Shown here: piece after piece, positions 1 through 9,907 of the stretch
Numbering within the stretch: position 1 is the first letter of the stretch
Layout of the letters: each line of letters begins with the position of its first letter
From: Aliiroseovarius sp. S1123
GTDB taxonomy: Bacteria; Pseudomonadota; Alphaproteobacteria; Rhodobacterales; Rhodobacteraceae
Assembly: GCF_023015885.1 (NCBI RefSeq)
Contig: NZ_JALKBE010000007.1
Coordinates: 117,794 to 181,793 of the forward strand
Length of the DNA stretch: 64,000 nucleotides
Direction of reading: 5' to 3'
Program-made: the position numbers and the translations under genes
Notes under the pieces: model-generated
The model's input: only the letters and a program-made list of their open reading frames with translations
Told to the model about the DNA's origin: nothing
The model's database searches: none

Positions 1-262
1 ACGCGAGCCATAAAAGGTAGGCCACGCTGCCCGCCTTCAGCACCGTGTAGCTGACCGGGTAAAGGTCGAAAAGCTGCATCAGCCCCGCGCCAACCAGCAC
101 GACCATCAGTGTGAATCCCAGCGCCACACCCAGCATATGCGGGATGGTGCGGGCAAAGCCGAAATTCGCTCCCGACGCCATAAGCATCAGGTTGTTTGGT
201 CCCGGCGTAATGGACGACACAAAAGCAAAGGCGACAAGCGCGAAGAGGAGGTCATAAGTCAT
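1..262 (-). CDS. LysE/RhtB family amino-acid exporter, N-terminal part (cut by window edge)
   Basis: The reverse strand encodes a protein starting MTYDLLFALVAFAFVSSITP, followed by GPNNLMLMASG. The hydrophobic first helix with the P-G-P-N-N signature is typical of LysE/RhtB exporters, inner-membrane permeases that export amino acids or related metabolites. Only about 87 residues (two helices and the start of the third) lie in the window; the rest is off the left edge. It is divergent from an Lrp/AsnC regulator with only 73 bp between the start codons, a common pairing in which the regulator senses the amino acid and controls the exporter. The substrate cannot be told from this part. Confidence 0.85.
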   Translation of the reverse strand, partial: MTYDLLFALVAFAFVSSITPGPNNLMLMASGANFGFARTIPHMLGVALGFTLMVVLVGAGLMQLFDLYPVSYTVLKAGSVAYLLWLA

Positions 263-335
263 GGAAGGGATTGTTGCGCAACATTTGCGCCGTGAGATTG
301 CAAAGTTGCACAGATATCGGATAAAAGCACAACTA

Positions 336-788
336 ATGGTGAAGAATGATCACATAAATCAACGAATATTGCGCGATTTGTCGAAAGACGGCCGCTTGCC
401 CAATACCGAACTGGCGGATCGCGTGGGCCTGTCGCCCTCTGCCTGTCTACGGCGCGTGCAAGAGCTGGAACGCAGCGGCGTGATCACCGGCTATCGGGCA
501 GTGCTCGACCCGGTCGCGATGGGCGTGGGCTTTGTGGCCTATGTCACGGTTGGCCTGAACGACCACACTAAAGAGGCGCAGGAAGGGTTCGAACGGGCCG
601 TGGCGCTGTATGACGAGGTGCGCGAGTGTCACAACATCACGGGCACCGTCGAATATCTGCTGCGGGTCGAGGCCGAAGACCTGATCGCCTACAAGCGCTT
701 TCACACCGACAAGCTGGGCACGCTGCCACAGGTGCATCAGTTGGTGACCCATGTGGTGATGGGTTCGCCCAAGGATGAACGCGCGTAA
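336..788 (+). CDS. Lrp/AsnC family transcriptional regulator
   Basis: A 150-residue protein beginning MVKNDHINQRILRDLSKDGR. It has an N-terminal winged helix-turn-helix (NTELADRVGLSPSACLRRVQ, about residues 20-45) and a C-terminal RAM/AsnC ligand domain ending VTHVVMGSPK. I chose the ATG at 336 over an in-frame ATG at 261 because it gives the family's usual length and starts directly at the HTH domain; 261 would overlap the divergent LysE start. It probably binds the short shared promoter region and regulates the exporter in response to an amino acid. This is inferred from gene arrangement; the effector is unknown. Confidence 0.9.
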   Translation: MVKNDHINQRILRDLSKDGRLPNTELADRVGLSPSACLRRVQELERSGVITGYRAVLDPVAMGVGFVAYVTVGLNDHTKEAQEGFERAVALYDEVRECHNITGTVEYLLRVEAEDLIAYKRFHTDKLGTLPQVHQLVTHVVMGSPKDERA

Positions 789-864
789 TCGGGTGCCGCG
801 GCTGGCGCTGTCCGGTGCGATAGGGTATATATTTCGAAACGCGAATGCCTGACGGAGCCCCCCC

Positions 865-1281
865 ATGACCCGACTCTTAGCCCTGACCGCCGTGCTTGCC
901 CTGATGGCCTTGCCTGCGCGTGCCAATGACGCCGCGATCGAGGGCATGCAGGATTACATGATGTTCACGGAATACGAAGCCGGGATCATTCTGCCCCAGC
1001 AGATCGACGAAGGTGTATTCAACGCGGTCCTGTTCATTGATGTCCGTGACGCAGAGCAATTTGCCGAGGCCCATATCCCCAGCGCGATCAATATCGAGTG
1101 GCGCGAAGTGCTGGATCGGATCGACGAGATTCCAACCGACCGCAAGGTGATCGTCTATTGCAACACCGGCACCATCTCGTCTCAGGCGATGTTCGCCCTG
1201 CGGGTGGCCGGGCGCGAAAACGTGTCCGTTTTGCAGACTGGGCATCGAGGCTGGCAGGAAAACGCGGCCTACAAGCCCTAG
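865..1281 (+). CDS. Periplasmic rhodanese-like domain protein
   Basis: A 138-residue protein with a clear signal peptide (MTRLLALTAVLALMALPARA, cleavage near residue 21), then one rhodanese domain. Visible signatures are FIDVRDAEQFAEAHIPSA (CH2A-like) and the active-site loop VIVYCNTGTISSQA, with the catalytic Cys of the VYCxTG motif at about residue 98. Such single-domain exported rhodaneses move sulfur or act in periplasmic redox; the partner is not evident here. It stands alone between lrp and yebC with its own upstream region. Confidence 0.85.
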   Translation: MTRLLALTAVLALMALPARANDAAIEGMQDYMMFTEYEAGIILPQQIDEGVFNAVLFIDVRDAEQFAEAHIPSAINIEWREVLDRIDEIPTDRKVIVYCNTGTISSQAMFALRVAGRENVSVLQTGHRGWQENAAYKP

Positions 1282-1350
1282 GCCCCCCTTGCCCCTTGTC
1301 CGCCCCATGGGCTATTGAGCCTCGAACGAAGAATTTAGTCGGAGGTCGCC

Positions 1351-2091
1351 ATGGCTGGCCACTCAAAATGGGCAAACATCCAGCACCGCAAAGGTCGCCA
1401 GGACAAGCTGCGCTCGAAACTGTTTTCGAAACTCGCAAAAGAGATCACCGTGGCCGCCAAAATGGGCGACCCGGATCCCGAGAAGAACCCGCGTCTGCGT
1501 CTGGCCGTGAAAGAGGCCAAGTCAAGCTCGGTCCCGAAGGACGTGATCGAACGCGCGATCAAGAAATCGCAGGGCGGTGATGCGGAAAACTATGACGAGA
1601 TCCGGTATGAGGGCTATGGCCCCAATGGTGTCGCCGTCATCGTCGAAACCATGACCGATAACAAGAACCGGACTGCGTCGACCGTGCGCTCGACCTTCAC
1701 TAAGAACGGCGGCAACTTGGGCGAAACCGGTTCGGTGGGCTTTATGTTCGACCGGAAGGGCGAAGTGATCTATGGTGCCGACGCGGGCGATGCAGACACC
1801 GTGATGGAAGCCGCCATTGAAGCGGGTGCCGAGGATTGCGAAAGCGACGAGAACGGCCACCGCATCACCTGCGCCGATACCGACCTGAACGAAGTGTCGA
1901 CCGCGCTGGAAGCCGCACTGGGCGAGTCGGAATCGACAAAGCTGATCTGGCAACCGAACATCACGACCGAGCTGGACCTCGAGAACATGCAAAAGCTGAT
2001 GAAGCTGGTGGATGCGCTTGAGGATGATGACGACGTGCAGCGCGTCACCACCAATTTCGAAGCCTCAGACGAGGTGATGGCGCAGCTGTAA
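1351..2091 (+). CDS. yebC: YebC/PmpR family transcriptional regulatory / translation-associated protein
   Basis: A 246-residue protein starting [19 protein letters not shown], the near-invariant N-terminus of the YebC/TACO1 family. Family length is about 240-250 residues, so it is full length. The central [20 protein letters not shown] and the acidic C-terminal [11 protein letters not shown] are also typical. A GGAGG ribosome site precedes the ATG. Members have been described as transcriptional regulators and, more recently, as factors that relieve ribosome stalling at proline stretches; the sequence does not separate these roles. In many bacteria yebC lies next to ruvC, which is not the case here. 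Confidence 0.95.
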   Translation: MAGHSKWANIQHRKGRQDKLRSKLFSKLAKEITVAAKMGDPDPEKNPRLRLAVKEAKSSSVPKDVIERAIKKSQGGDAENYDEIRYEGYGPNGVAVIVETMTDNKNRTASTVRSTFTKNGGNLGETGSVGFMFDRKGEVIYGADAGDADTVMEAAIEAGAEDCESDENGHRITCADTDLNEVSTALEAALGESESTKLIWQPNITTELDLENMQKLMKLVDALEDDDDVQRVTTNFEASDEVMAQL

Positions 2092-2113
2092 GCACGACGT
2101 CAGAAAGAATTCA

Positions 2114-2155
2114 GGCCCCGGCGCGGTTTCTCTGCGTCGGGGTCTCTTGTTTTTG
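2114..2155 (+). terminator. Probable intrinsic terminator after yebC
   Basis: An imperfect GC-rich hairpin (CCCCGGCGC ... GCGTCGGGG, loop of 9) lies 25 bp after the yebC stop and is followed by a T-rich run (tctcttgttttt). Confidence 0.6.
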
Positions 2156-2166
2156 GATCCAATCCG

Positions 2167-3087
2167 GTGTCATGTCGCGGGATGAGCAGCACACTGACCT
2201 TACACCGCCCCGCGCATGGGATCGCATGGATGCTGTCGGCAGGCCTGTTTTTCGTGATGATGAACGCGCTGGTAAAATATGTCGGGCAGGAGCTGCCGTC
2301 CTCGCAAGCCGCGTTTTTGCGTTATGTTTTCGGGCTGGTCTTTGTTCTGCCTGCGCTTGGTCAACTTGCTAAGGCGCGGTTCTCGGCACGGGTTTGGCAG
2401 CTTTTCGTTGCGCGCGGTGTGGTGCACACCGGGGCCGTGTTGTGCTGGTTTTATGCGATGACCCAAATCACGGTGGCCGAGGTCGTGGCGATGAACTACC
2501 TCACCCCGATCTATGTGATGCTGGGGGCCGCGGTTTTTCTGGGTGAAAGTTTCTCGACTCGTCGGATGCTGGCGGTCGCAGCGGCCTTTCTTGGGGTGCT
2601 GATCATCTTACGTCCGGGTCTGCGCGAACTGGGCGCCGGGCATATCTCGATGGTGTTCACAGCGATCTTTCTGGGGATTTCGTATTTGATTGCCAAACGG
2701 TTGGCGCAAGACGCATCAGCGGGTGTGGTGGTGGCAATGATGTCAATCACGGCAACCATCGGTCTGGTGCCCGCCGCTGTTATGGTCTGGGTGCCACCTA
2801 GTTTGGTGCAGATGGCATGGCTGGCCGTGGTCGCGTTTTTTGCGACAGCTGGCCACTATTCCATGTCCCGTGCGTTTGCCGAGGCCCCTGTATCGGTCAC
2901 CCAGCCTGTTACCTTTCTGCAAATCATTTGGGCCGCTGCGACAGGCGCAATCTTCTTTGCCGAACCGGTCGATTTTTGGGTGGTCGTTGGCGCAGGCGTG
3001 ATCATGGCCGCGGTTACATACATCACGTGGCGCGAGACCGTTTTGAAACGCCGTGTGACCCCCAACCCGAACGAGCCGAAAACGTAA
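2167..3087 (+). CDS. EamA/DMT family permease
   Basis: About 300 residues with ten predicted hydrophobic segments arranged as two EamA repeats, as in the drug/metabolite transporter superfamily. The first repeat contains VAEVVAMNYLTPIYVMLGAA and the second AEAPVSVTQPVTFLQIIWAA, both typical of RhaT/EamA-type permeases. The start is uncertain: a GTG at 2167 or an ATG at 2182 (MSSTLTLHRPAHGIAWM) both work, and the ATG is the more family-like. The transported metabolite is unknown. The gene ends within a strong bidirectional hairpin and faces the convergent ABC binding-protein gene. Confidence 0.85.
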   Translation: MSCRGMSSTLTLHRPAHGIAWMLSAGLFFVMMNALVKYVGQELPSSQAAFLRYVFGLVFVLPALGQLAKARFSARVWQLFVARGVVHTGAVLCWFYAMTQITVAEVVAMNYLTPIYVMLGAAVFLGESFSTRRMLAVAAAFLGVLIILRPGLRELGAGHISMVFTAIFLGISYLIAKRLAQDASAGVVVAMMSITATIGLVPAAVMVWVPPSLVQMAWLAVVAFFATAGHYSMSRAFAEAPVSVTQPVTFLQIIWAAATGAIFFAEPVDFWVVVGAGVIMAAVTYITWRETVLKRRVTPNPNEPKT

Positions 3088-3114
3088 AAGGGCGCCCGCT
3101 TGGGACGCCCTTTT
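3086..3114 (+). terminator. Bidirectional intrinsic terminator
   Basis: AAAAGGGCG and CGCCCTTTT form a 9-bp stem around an 11-nt loop at the 3' end of the EamA gene. A-run and T-run on either side let it serve the convergent ABC binding-protein gene as well. Confidence 0.85.
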
Positions 3115-3132
3115 GCATGGTTTCTGGGGCGA

Positions 3133-4602
3133 TCAATCCGACCAGCTAACGCCCGTTAGGTCATTCGCCTGCGTGGGCGCGTTTTCCCACAGCCCGTTGA
3201 TCTTGGCATTCGCCACGCCAGTTTTCGCCAGTTGGAACAGATAGCCGTTTACATAGTCATCCGCGATGATTTGCTGGGCCTGTTTGTTTAGCTCGGCGCG
3301 CATGGCCGGGTCCGAGGTCACCGACAGCTTCTCGATCAGCGCTTGGAAGTCGGCGTTGTCATACTGGAAATAGTATTCCGGGCGGGCGTAGATGTTGATA
3401 TCTGCGGGTTCGGTATGGCTGACGATGGTCAGGTCATAATCCTTGCCTTTGAACACCTGCTCGATCCACTGCGCCCATTCCAGATTGCTGATCTCGGTGT
3501 TGATGCCGACATTGCGCAGTTGGGCGGCGATGATCTCGCCTCCGCGGCGGGCATAGGCGGGGGGCGGCAGCATCAGCCGCAGGGTTAGGTTCTCGGCTCC
3601 AGCCTCGACCAGCAGCGATTTTGACATCTCGGGGTCAAAACCGGATTGGCCGGTCAGATCCACATAATCCGGGTTGTGCGGAGCAAAGTGGGTGCCGATG
3701 GGTGTCCCAAAACCATGCATCGCGCCGTCGATAATGTCCTGTCGGTTGATCGCATGAGCAATCGCCTTACGCACGCGGACATCGGCCAGCGGGCCGGACT
3801 TGTTGTTGGTGGATAGGATGGTCTCACCCTCGGTCGAGCCCACGATCACGTTGAAACGTGGATCCGCTTGGAACTGGGCCAGCGTTTCGGGCGCAGGGAA
3901 GTTCGGGAAAGCGTCGACGTCGCCAGCCATCATCGCAGCAAAGGCGGCGTTCGGGTCCGAGATGAACTTGAACGTGGCTTTGGCCAGTGCAGGTGCGTCG
4001 CCCCAATAGGCGTCATTGCGTGCGATGGTCACATGATCGCCCTTGGCCCATTCCACAAAGGAAAACGGGCCGGTGCCTACGGGGGAGGTCGCTGCAGTGT
4101 CGATGCTTTCCGGCGCGACGATCACGGCATCGCCCCAAGCCATGTTGAAGGCGAAATTGCCGTTGGGGGCAGACAGTTTCACCGCGACCGAGGTCGGGCT
4201 GACCGCCGTCACGCTTTCGATATCCTTGAACAGCGCTTTCTGCGCGTTGGTCGAATCTTCCGCCCGCGCGCGATCCAGCGAGAAGACAACGTCATCGGCA
4301 TCCATCGTGGTGCCATCATGGAAGGTGACGCCTTCGCGTAGGGTGAAGGTATAGGTCAAGCCGTCCTCGCTGACCTCCCACGCGCTGGCCAGACCAGGCA
4401 GCACCGCGCCATCCGGGCCAAAGCGGGTCAGGCCCTCGTAGATATTGGCATAGACGACTTCATCAATCGCGGCGGCAGCGCCTGCGGTGGGATCCAGATT
4501 TGGCGGCTCAAGCACCATGCCCAATGTGATCGCGTCATTGCCGGCTAAAGCGGTCGTTGCCATCAGCGCCCATGCGCCTGCTGTAAGTTTCAGGTTGGTC
4601 AT
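3133..4602 (-). CDS. ABC transporter substrate-binding protein, peptide/nickel (SBP family 5)
   Basis: A 489-residue exported solute-binding protein. Start chosen at ATG 4602, preceded by GGAGGATCAAG, giving the signal peptide MTNLKLTAGAWALMATTALA. The mature protein shows family-5 signatures: LEPPNLDPTAGAAAAIDEVV, then ANIYEGLTRFGPDG, LREGVTFHDG, DVVFSLDRA and later TGPFSFVEW. Such proteins bind oligopeptides, nickel or other small molecules for an ABC importer. No permease or ATPase gene is adjacent, so it is either an orphan binding protein or works with a transporter encoded elsewhere. It converges on the EamA gene and is divergent from panB. Confidence 0.9.
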   Translation of the reverse strand: MTNLKLTAGAWALMATTALAGNDAITLGMVLEPPNLDPTAGAAAAIDEVVYANIYEGLTRFGPDGAVLPGLASAWEVSEDGLTYTFTLREGVTFHDGTTMDADDVVFSLDRARAEDSTNAQKALFKDIESVTAVSPTSVAVKLSAPNGNFAFNMAWGDAVIVAPESIDTAATSPVGTGPFSFVEWAKGDHVTIARNDAYWGDAPALAKATFKFISDPNAAFAAMMAGDVDAFPNFPAPETLAQFQADPRFNVIVGSTEGETILSTNNKSGPLADVRVRKAIAHAINRQDIIDGAMHGFGTPIGTHFAPHNPDYVDLTGQSGFDPEMSKSLLVEAGAENLTLRLMLPPPAYARRGGEIIAAQLRNVGINTEISNLEWAQWIEQVFKGKDYDLTIVSHTEPADINIYARPEYYFQYDNADFQALIEKLSVTSDPAMRAELNKQAQQIIADDYVNGYLFQLAKTGVANAKINGLWENAPTQANDLTGVSWSD

Positions 4603-4753
4603 CTTGATCCTCCTTACCCGTTCTGCGGGATATACCATATGAAACGCGGGATTTTGGGCCAAGGCAAGGGAAAGACGTCCCGTCATTCCCCTTTGAAATT
4701 CTGCGATGCAGCATTATAGTCCCCGCCAGCGAAGAGGATCAGGGAGGAGAACC

Positions 4754-5581
4754 ATGAGCGCCTCGGCCAAGATTAAAGCACCGACCCCGTCGGACATCCG
4801 CGCCCGCAAAGGGGATACGCCCTTAGTCGTGCTGACTGCATATGCGACCCCGACCGCCCAGATGATGGACGCACATTGCGACATCGTTCTGGTGGGCGAC
4901 AGCGTGGGTATGGTGATCCACGGGCTTCCCGACACGCTGGGCGTCACGATGGAGATGATGTGCCTGCATGGGGCCGCTGTGAAGCGCGGTCTGTCGCAGG
5001 CCATGATGGTCGTCGACATGCCGTTCGGCTCTTACGAAGAAAGCCCGCAGCAAGCCTTCCGCAACGCCGCCCGCCTGATGCGCGAAACCGGCGCGGCTGC
5101 GGTGAAACTGGAAGGTGGCGTGTCGATGGAAGAAACCATCCGCTTCCTGACCAGCCGCTCGATCCCTGTGATGGCCCATGTGGGCCTGACCCCGCAAGCG
5201 ATCAACACGCTGGGCGGCTATGCTGTGCAAGGCCGTGGCGAGGATCGCGCGCGCGTGATGGCAGACGCCAAGGCGGTGGAAGCGGCGGGTGCGTTTTCGG
5301 TCGTGCTGGAAAAAGTGCCGGAAAGCCTGGCCAACGAAATCACCGAAGCCGTGTCCATCCCGACCATTGGCATCGGCGCCTCGGCACAATGTGACGGGCA
5401 GGTTCTAGTGGTGGACGACATGCTGGGCCTGTTCACGGCCTTCAAACCGAAATTCGCCAAACGCTATGCAACTTTGGGCGTGGATGGTGAAAAAGCCATT
5501 GCCAAATATGCCCAAGAGGTGCGAGACCGCAGCTTCCCGGCGCCAGAGCACGTCTTTGCAGATGAGGTCAAAAAGAAATGA
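4754..5581 (+). CDS. panB: 3-methyl-2-oxobutanoate hydroxymethyltransferase
   Basis: First committed step of pantothenate synthesis: adds a hydroxymethyl group from 5,10-methylene-THF to 2-oxoisovalerate, giving ketopantoate. 275 residues. Family signatures include [21 protein letters not shown] with the metal-binding [19 protein letters not shown], the substrate-contacting VKLEGG, and MAHVGLTPQ. The start at 4754 follows AGGAGAACC; an upstream in-frame ATG at 4706 lacks a ribosome site. The stop overlaps the panC start (ATGA), showing translational coupling in a panBC operon. Confidence 0.97.
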   Translation: MSASAKIKAPTPSDIRARKGDTPLVVLTAYATPTAQMMDAHCDIVLVGDSVGMVIHGLPDTLGVTMEMMCLHGAAVKRGLSQAMMVVDMPFGSYEESPQQAFRNAARLMRETGAAAVKLEGGVSMEETIRFLTSRSIPVMAHVGLTPQAINTLGGYAVQGRGEDRARVMADAKAVEAAGAFSVVLEKVPESLANEITEAVSIPTIGIGASAQCDGQVLVVDDMLGLFTAFKPKFAKRYATLGVDGEKAIAKYAQEVRDRSFPAPEHVFADEVKKK

Positions 5582-6414
5582 AGATCATTCGTTCCAAGGA
5601 CGATCTGCGCACCCTTCGTCGTAGCTGGATTTTCAAGGGCGAGCGTGTGGCCGTGGTGCCCACGATGGGTGCGCTGCATGCGGGCCACTTGTCTTTGGTG
5701 GACGAGGCGAAGAAACATGCAGACCGCGTGATCGTCACGATCTTCGTGAACCCCAAGCAGTTCAACAATCCGGATGATCTGGACAAGTATCCCCGCACGG
5801 AAGAGGACGACGCCGCGAAGCTGGCACCTTACGGGATTGATGCGCTCTATGTGCCGACGCCGGATCAGATCTATCCTGATGGTTTCGCCACCAATGTGCG
5901 TGTGACGGGTCTGACCGAAGACCTAGAGGGCGCGCACCGCCCCGGCCATTTCGATGGTGTCGCAACCGTGGTGTCCAAGCTGTTCCTGCAGTCCCGCGCC
6001 GATGTGGCCTGTTTCGGCCAGAAGGACTATCAGCAGATGCTTCTGGTCCGTCGCCTGTCCGAGGATTTGGACATCGAGACCGAAGTGATCGCCTGCCCCA
6101 CAGTGCGCGAGGATGACGGGCTGGCAATGTCGTCGCGCAACGTGCGCCTGACCGCGGAAGAGCGCGCCATCGCGCCCGCGTTGAAAGCCGAGATGGACCG
6201 CGCTGCCGAGGCCATCCGCCGTGGTGCAGAGCCACGCGTGGTGCTGGACAGCGCCAAGGCGCAGATCGAGCGCGCGGGCTATCGCACGGTCGAATATCTG
6301 GAACTGCGCGACGCCGAGACCTTGCAGCCTGTGAAAGACCTGTCGCGCCCCACGCGCCTGCTGGCAGCAGCGATGCTGGGTGATGTGCGGCTGATCGACA
6401 ACATCGCGGTCTAA
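5578..6414 (+). CDS. panC: Pantoate-beta-alanine ligase (pantothenate synthetase)
   Basis: 278 residues; joins pantoate and beta-alanine with ATP through a pantoyl-adenylate, the last step to pantothenate. The nucleotidyltransferase HxGH motif is seen as ALHAGHLSL (about residues 32-40), with VVPTMGALH before it, FVNPKQFN, and the KMSKS-like MSSRNVRL near residue 183. Length matches the family. It overlaps panB by 4 bp. Its end overlaps the convergent DUF3052 gene by 4 bp, leaving no room for a separate terminator. Confidence 0.97.
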   Translation: MKIIRSKDDLRTLRRSWIFKGERVAVVPTMGALHAGHLSLVDEAKKHADRVIVTIFVNPKQFNNPDDLDKYPRTEEDDAAKLAPYGIDALYVPTPDQIYPDGFATNVRVTGLTEDLEGAHRPGHFDGVATVVSKLFLQSRADVACFGQKDYQQMLLVRRLSEDLDIETEVIACPTVREDDGLAMSSRNVRLTAEERAIAPALKAEMDRAAEAIRRGAEPRVVLDSAKAQIERAGYRTVEYLELRDAETLQPVKDLSRPTRLLAAAMLGDVRLIDNIAV

Positions 6415-6848
6415 GAGCTCGTCTGCACATGTGAGGCGCGGTGCTCTTTCCGGATCACCAGCTTCAGGCCGGACCAGATCTCGTCCACGGCGCAGACCTT
6501 CACGTCGACCAATGTGGTCTTCAGGGCAGTGTCGCGGATGACATCCTCGGTCATGTCAGTGGGAACTTTCGAGGTCTTCTTCGGCCAAGATACCCAAATC
6601 ATGCCATCGCAATCTAGCGCGGCGAGAAGCTTAGGCAGGGCGGCGTCGAAGGTGGCGCGGTCGTCGGTGAACATTTGGATCACGTCGTAGGGGCCAGAGA
6701 GTTGATCGGCTGACGTATCCTCGACCAAAATGAAGGCGCGGCTTGAGGCGAGGTAATCTTGTGCAGCCGGGCGACCGATCCACACTACGCGCTGCCCATC
6801 TTTTAGGCCCAGCTTCTTTTCTAGCGGTGTTCCAGAGTATCCCGACAT
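6411..6848 (-). CDS. DUF3052-like conserved hypothetical protein
   Basis: A 145-residue soluble protein beginning MSGYSGTPLEKKLGLKDGQR, which resembles the N-terminus of DUF3052 proteins. Later DVIQMFTDDRATFDAALPKLL and GMIWVSWPKKTSK also fit that family. The biochemical function is unknown. There is no signal peptide or membrane segment. It lies convergent to panC, with its stop inside the panC end, and downstream of the sdh terminator, so it is probably transcribed from its own promoter near 6850-6900. The family assignment comes from remembered motifs and was not verified. Confidence 0.7.
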   Translation of the reverse strand: MSGYSGTPLEKKLGLKDGQRVVWIGRPAAQDYLASSRAFILVEDTSADQLSGPYDVIQMFTDDRATFDAALPKLLAALDCDGMIWVSWPKKTSKVPTDMTEDVIRDTALKTTLVDVKVCAVDEIWSGLKLVIRKEHRASHVQTSS

Positions 6849-6862
6849 CTGATCCTCAAACG

Positions 6863-6886
6863 AAAAGGGCGACCAATTGGCCGCCC
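6863..6886 (-). terminator. Intrinsic terminator of the sdhCDAB operon
   Basis: On the minus strand GGGCGGCCAATTGGTCGCCC folds into a near-perfect hairpin, followed by TTTT and CGTTT. It sits 24 bp beyond the sdhB stop. Confidence 0.8.
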
Positions 6887-6909
6887 ATTTTGCATGAATT
6901 TTGAAAAGA

Positions 6910-7689
6910 TCAAAGGTGGCGCTCGACCATCATTTTCTTGATCGAGGCGATTGCCTTGGCCGGGTTCAGGCCTTTCGGGCAAGTCTTCGAGCAGTTCATG
7001 ATTGTGTGGCAGCGATACAGCTTGAAGGGGTCTTCCAGCTGGTCCAGACGCTCGCCGGTGGCTTCATCGCGGCTGTCGATGATCCAGCGATAAGCGTGCA
7101 GCAGCGCGGCCGGTCCAAGATAGCGGTCACCGTTCCACCAATAGCTCGGGCACGAGGTCGAGCAGCTGGCGCACATGACGCATTCATAGAGACCATCAAG
7201 CTTCTTGCGGTCCTCAATGGACTGCTTCCACTCTTTCGCGGGGCGGTTGGTCTTGGTTTCCAGCCACGGCATGATCGAGGCGTGCTGCGCGTAGAAATGC
7301 GTCAGGTCCGGGATCAGGTCTTTCACCACCGGCATGTGCGGCAGCGGATAGATCTTCACGTCGCCCTTGATCTCGTCCATCCCGTAAATACAGGCCAGCG
7401 TGTTGATCCCGTCGATGTTCATCGCGCACGATCCACAGATGCCTTCACGGCAGGACCGGCGGAAGGTCAGGGTCGGATCAATCTCGTTCTTGATTTTGAT
7501 CAGCGCGTCCAGAACCATCGGACCACACTTGTCCATGTCCAGGAAATAGGTGTCCACACGGGGGTTTTCGCCATCATCCGGGTTCCAGCGATAGATCTGG
7601 AACTTGCGGACATTGCTGGCACCCTCGGGTTTTGGCCATGTCTTACCGACGCGAACGGTCGAGTTCTTGGGGAGCTTGAATTGTACCAT
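6910..7689 (-). CDS. sdhB: Succinate dehydrogenase iron-sulfur subunit
   Basis: 259 residues. This subunit relays electrons from the FAD of SdhA to quinone through three Fe-S clusters. Ligands for all three are visible: [2Fe-2S] [12 protein letters not shown] with a later Cys, then [12 protein letters not shown] and [14 protein letters not shown] for the [4Fe-4S] and [3Fe-4S] clusters. The CSTSCP spacing matches respiratory SQR. The N-terminus [19 protein letters not shown] is typical of Rhodobacterales. It is the last gene of sdhCDAB, 12 bp after sdhA, followed by a terminator. Confidence 0.97.
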   Translation of the reverse strand: MVQFKLPKNSTVRVGKTWPKPEGASNVRKFQIYRWNPDDGENPRVDTYFLDMDKCGPMVLDALIKIKNEIDPTLTFRRSCREGICGSCAMNIDGINTLACIYGMDEIKGDVKIYPLPHMPVVKDLIPDLTHFYAQHASIMPWLETKTNRPAKEWKQSIEDRKKLDGLYECVMCASCSTSCPSYWWNGDRYLGPAALLHAYRWIIDSRDEATGERLDQLEDPFKLYRCHTIMNCSKTCPKGLNPAKAIASIKKMMVERHL

Positions 7690-7701
7690 CTGGCGTCCTC
7701 C

Positions 7702-9507
7702 TTAGAACGTACGCGCTTTGGGCGCGATTTTCTTCAAAGCGATGCCGCCTTCGGCTTCGGTGGTCAGCGGATCAACGACGACCGGACGATAGGACAGATC
7801 AACCTTGTTGCCATCCACGCGGCTGACAGTGTGGACGCGCCACTTCTTGTCGTCGCGTTCCGGGAAGTCCTCGTGCGCGTGGGCGCCGCGGCTTTCTTCG
7901 CGGGCTTCTGCACCGTGGATCGTCGCCAGAGCGTTCGGCATCAGGTTGGCCAGTTCCAGCGTTTCCATCAGGTCCGAGTTCCAGATCAGCGAGCGATCCG
8001 TCACTGCCAGGTCGTCCATCTTGGCGGCCACAGCGGTCATCTTCTCGACGCCTTCTTTCATGGTCTTGGCGGTGCGGAACACGGCAGCGTCAGCTTGCAT
8101 CGTCTTCTGCATTTCCAGACGCAGGTCGGCAGTCGGAACCGCACCGCTTGCGTTGCGCAGACCGTCGAAGCGATCAAAGGCTGCATCGACAGACGCTTGG
8201 TTTAGAACTGGGTTGGCGCTGTCAGCGTCTACAACCTTGCCAGCGCGGATCGCGGCGGCGCGGCCGAAGACCACAAGGTCGATCAGCGAGTTCGAGCCCA
8301 GACGGTTTGCACCGTGCACCGATGCACAACCAGCTTCACCTACGGCCATCAGGCCGGGAACAACGCCAGTCGGATCATCCTTGGTTGGGTTCAACACTTC
8401 ACCCCAGTAGTTGGTCGGGATGCCGCCCATGTTGTAGTGAACTGTCGGCAGAACCGGGATCGGTTCCTTGGTCACGTCAACACCGGCAAAGATCTTGGCG
8501 CTTTCCGAGATGCCGGGCAGGCGTTCAGCCAGTGCTTCGGAAGGCAGGTGATCCAGATGCAGGAAGATGTGGTCGCCTTCGGCACCCACACCGCGGCCTT
8601 CGCGAATTTCCATCGTCATCGAACGCGAGACATAGTCACGCGGGGCAAGGTCTTTATACTGGGGCGCATAACGCTCCATGAAACGCTCGCCTTCCGAGTT
8701 GACCAGATAGCCACCCTCGCCACGTGCGCCTTCGGTGATCAGGCAGCCCGAACCGTAGATGCCGGTCGGGTGGAACTGAACAAATTCCATGTCCTGCAGA
8801 GCCAGACCCGCACGGGCCACCATGCCGCCACCGTCACCGGTGCAGGTGTGGGCCGAGGTGGCCGAGAAGTAGGCGCGGCCATAGCCGCCCGTGGCCAGCA
8901 CAACCATCTTCGCGTTGAACACGTGGAACGTGCCGTCATCCAGCTTCCAGCAGACAACACCCTGACACTGACCGTCTTCCGACATGATCAGGTCGATGGC
9001 AAAGTATTCAACGTAGAATTCCGCGTTGTTCTTCAGCGACTGGCCGTAAAGCGTGTGCAGGATCGCGTGACCAGTACGGTCAGCGGCGGCACAGGTCCGC
9101 TGTACTGCGGGGCCTTCACCGAATTCGGTGGTGTGGCCGCCGAATGGGCGCTGATAGATCTTGCCTTCTTCGGTCCGTGAGAACGGAACGCCGTAGTGCT
9201 CCAGCTCGTACACCGCTTTGGGCGCCTCGCGGGCCAGGTATTCCATCGCATCCGTGTCGCCCAGCCAGTCCGACCCTTTCACGGTGTCGTACATGTGCCA
9301 TTGCCAGTTGTCCGGACCCATGTTGGACAGGGACGCGGCGATGCCGCCCTGTGCTGCAACGGTGTGCGAGCGGGTCGGGAAAACTTTGGTCACACAAGCG
9401 GTGCGCAGACCCTGTTCGGCCATGCCAAGCGTGGCCCGCAGACCAGCGCCACCGGCGCCGACCACGACCACGTCATATTCGTGTGTTTCGTATTCGTAAG
9501 CTGCCAT
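7702..9507 (-). CDS. sdhA: Succinate dehydrogenase flavoprotein subunit
   Basis: 601 residues; oxidises succinate to fumarate with covalently bound FAD at the inner face of the membrane. It shows the N-terminal dinucleotide fold [15 protein letters not shown], the FAD-linking histidine region [24 protein letters not shown], and the active-site stretch [20 protein letters not shown]. Length and the C-terminal [15 protein letters not shown] are as in other alphaproteobacteria. It lies between sdhD (18 bp) and sdhB (12 bp) in the same operon. Confidence 0.98.
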   Translation of the reverse strand: MAAYEYETHEYDVVVVGAGGAGLRATLGMAEQGLRTACVTKVFPTRSHTVAAQGGIAASLSNMGPDNWQWHMYDTVKGSDWLGDTDAMEYLAREAPKAVYELEHYGVPFSRTEEGKIYQRPFGGHTTEFGEGPAVQRTCAAADRTGHAILHTLYGQSLKNNAEFYVEYFAIDLIMSEDGQCQGVVCWKLDDGTFHVFNAKMVVLATGGYGRAYFSATSAHTCTGDGGGMVARAGLALQDMEFVQFHPTGIYGSGCLITEGARGEGGYLVNSEGERFMERYAPQYKDLAPRDYVSRSMTMEIREGRGVGAEGDHIFLHLDHLPSEALAERLPGISESAKIFAGVDVTKEPIPVLPTVHYNMGGIPTNYWGEVLNPTKDDPTGVVPGLMAVGEAGCASVHGANRLGSNSLIDLVVFGRAAAIRAGKVVDADSANPVLNQASVDAAFDRFDGLRNASGAVPTADLRLEMQKTMQADAAVFRTAKTMKEGVEKMTAVAAKMDDLAVTDRSLIWNSDLMETLELANLMPNALATIHGAEAREESRGAHAHEDFPERDDKKWRVHTVSRVDGNKVDLSYRPVVVDPLTTEAEGGIALKKIAPKARTF

Positions 9508-9525
9508 TTTGGGTGCTCTCCGGTC

Positions 9526-9897
9526 TTAAAAGGCGATGCGGCCAAGGCCATAAAGGCCAAATGCCAAAACTGTGTAGGCCAGTGCGGTGCAACCGATTAC
9601 CAGAACCTTCTTGGTAACGCCGCGCGAATAATCCTCGATCACGACCTGAATACCGTGACGGAAGTGGATCATCGAGACAACGAAGGTCATTGCGGCGACA
9701 ATCGCGGGGAAGGGGCGCTGGTAATAGGCGATTGCTTCTTCATAGGGCAGGCCAAGGGCGCAGCCGAAGGTCAATGCAAACAGCGGCATTAGGATCAGAA
9801 GACCAACGGCCGAAATGGCCTGTCCCCAGAAGTGCTCTGTACCCGAACCAGAAGAGCCTTTGCCCACGGCGCGTTTGCGGTCAGTCATATAGTGCAT
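9526..9897 (-). CDS. sdhD: Succinate dehydrogenase membrane anchor subunit
   Basis: A 123-residue protein with three hydrophobic helices (about residues 29-49, 60-80 and 97-120). It carries the FWGQAISAVGLLILMPLFA and HFRHGIQVVIEDYSRG features; the His and Asp-Tyr of the latter usually bind haem b and quinone. The start at 9897 follows AAGGAGC. It partners SdhC in anchoring SdhAB. It sits between sdhC (10 bp gap) and sdhA. Confidence 0.93.
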   Translation of the reverse strand: MHYMTDRKRAVGKGSSGSGTEHFWGQAISAVGLLILMPLFALTFGCALGLPYEEAIAYYQRPFPAIVAAMTFVVSMIHFRHGIQVVIEDYSRGVTKKVLVIGCTALAYTVLAFGLYGLGRIAF

Positions 9898-9907
9898 AGC
9901 GGGCTCC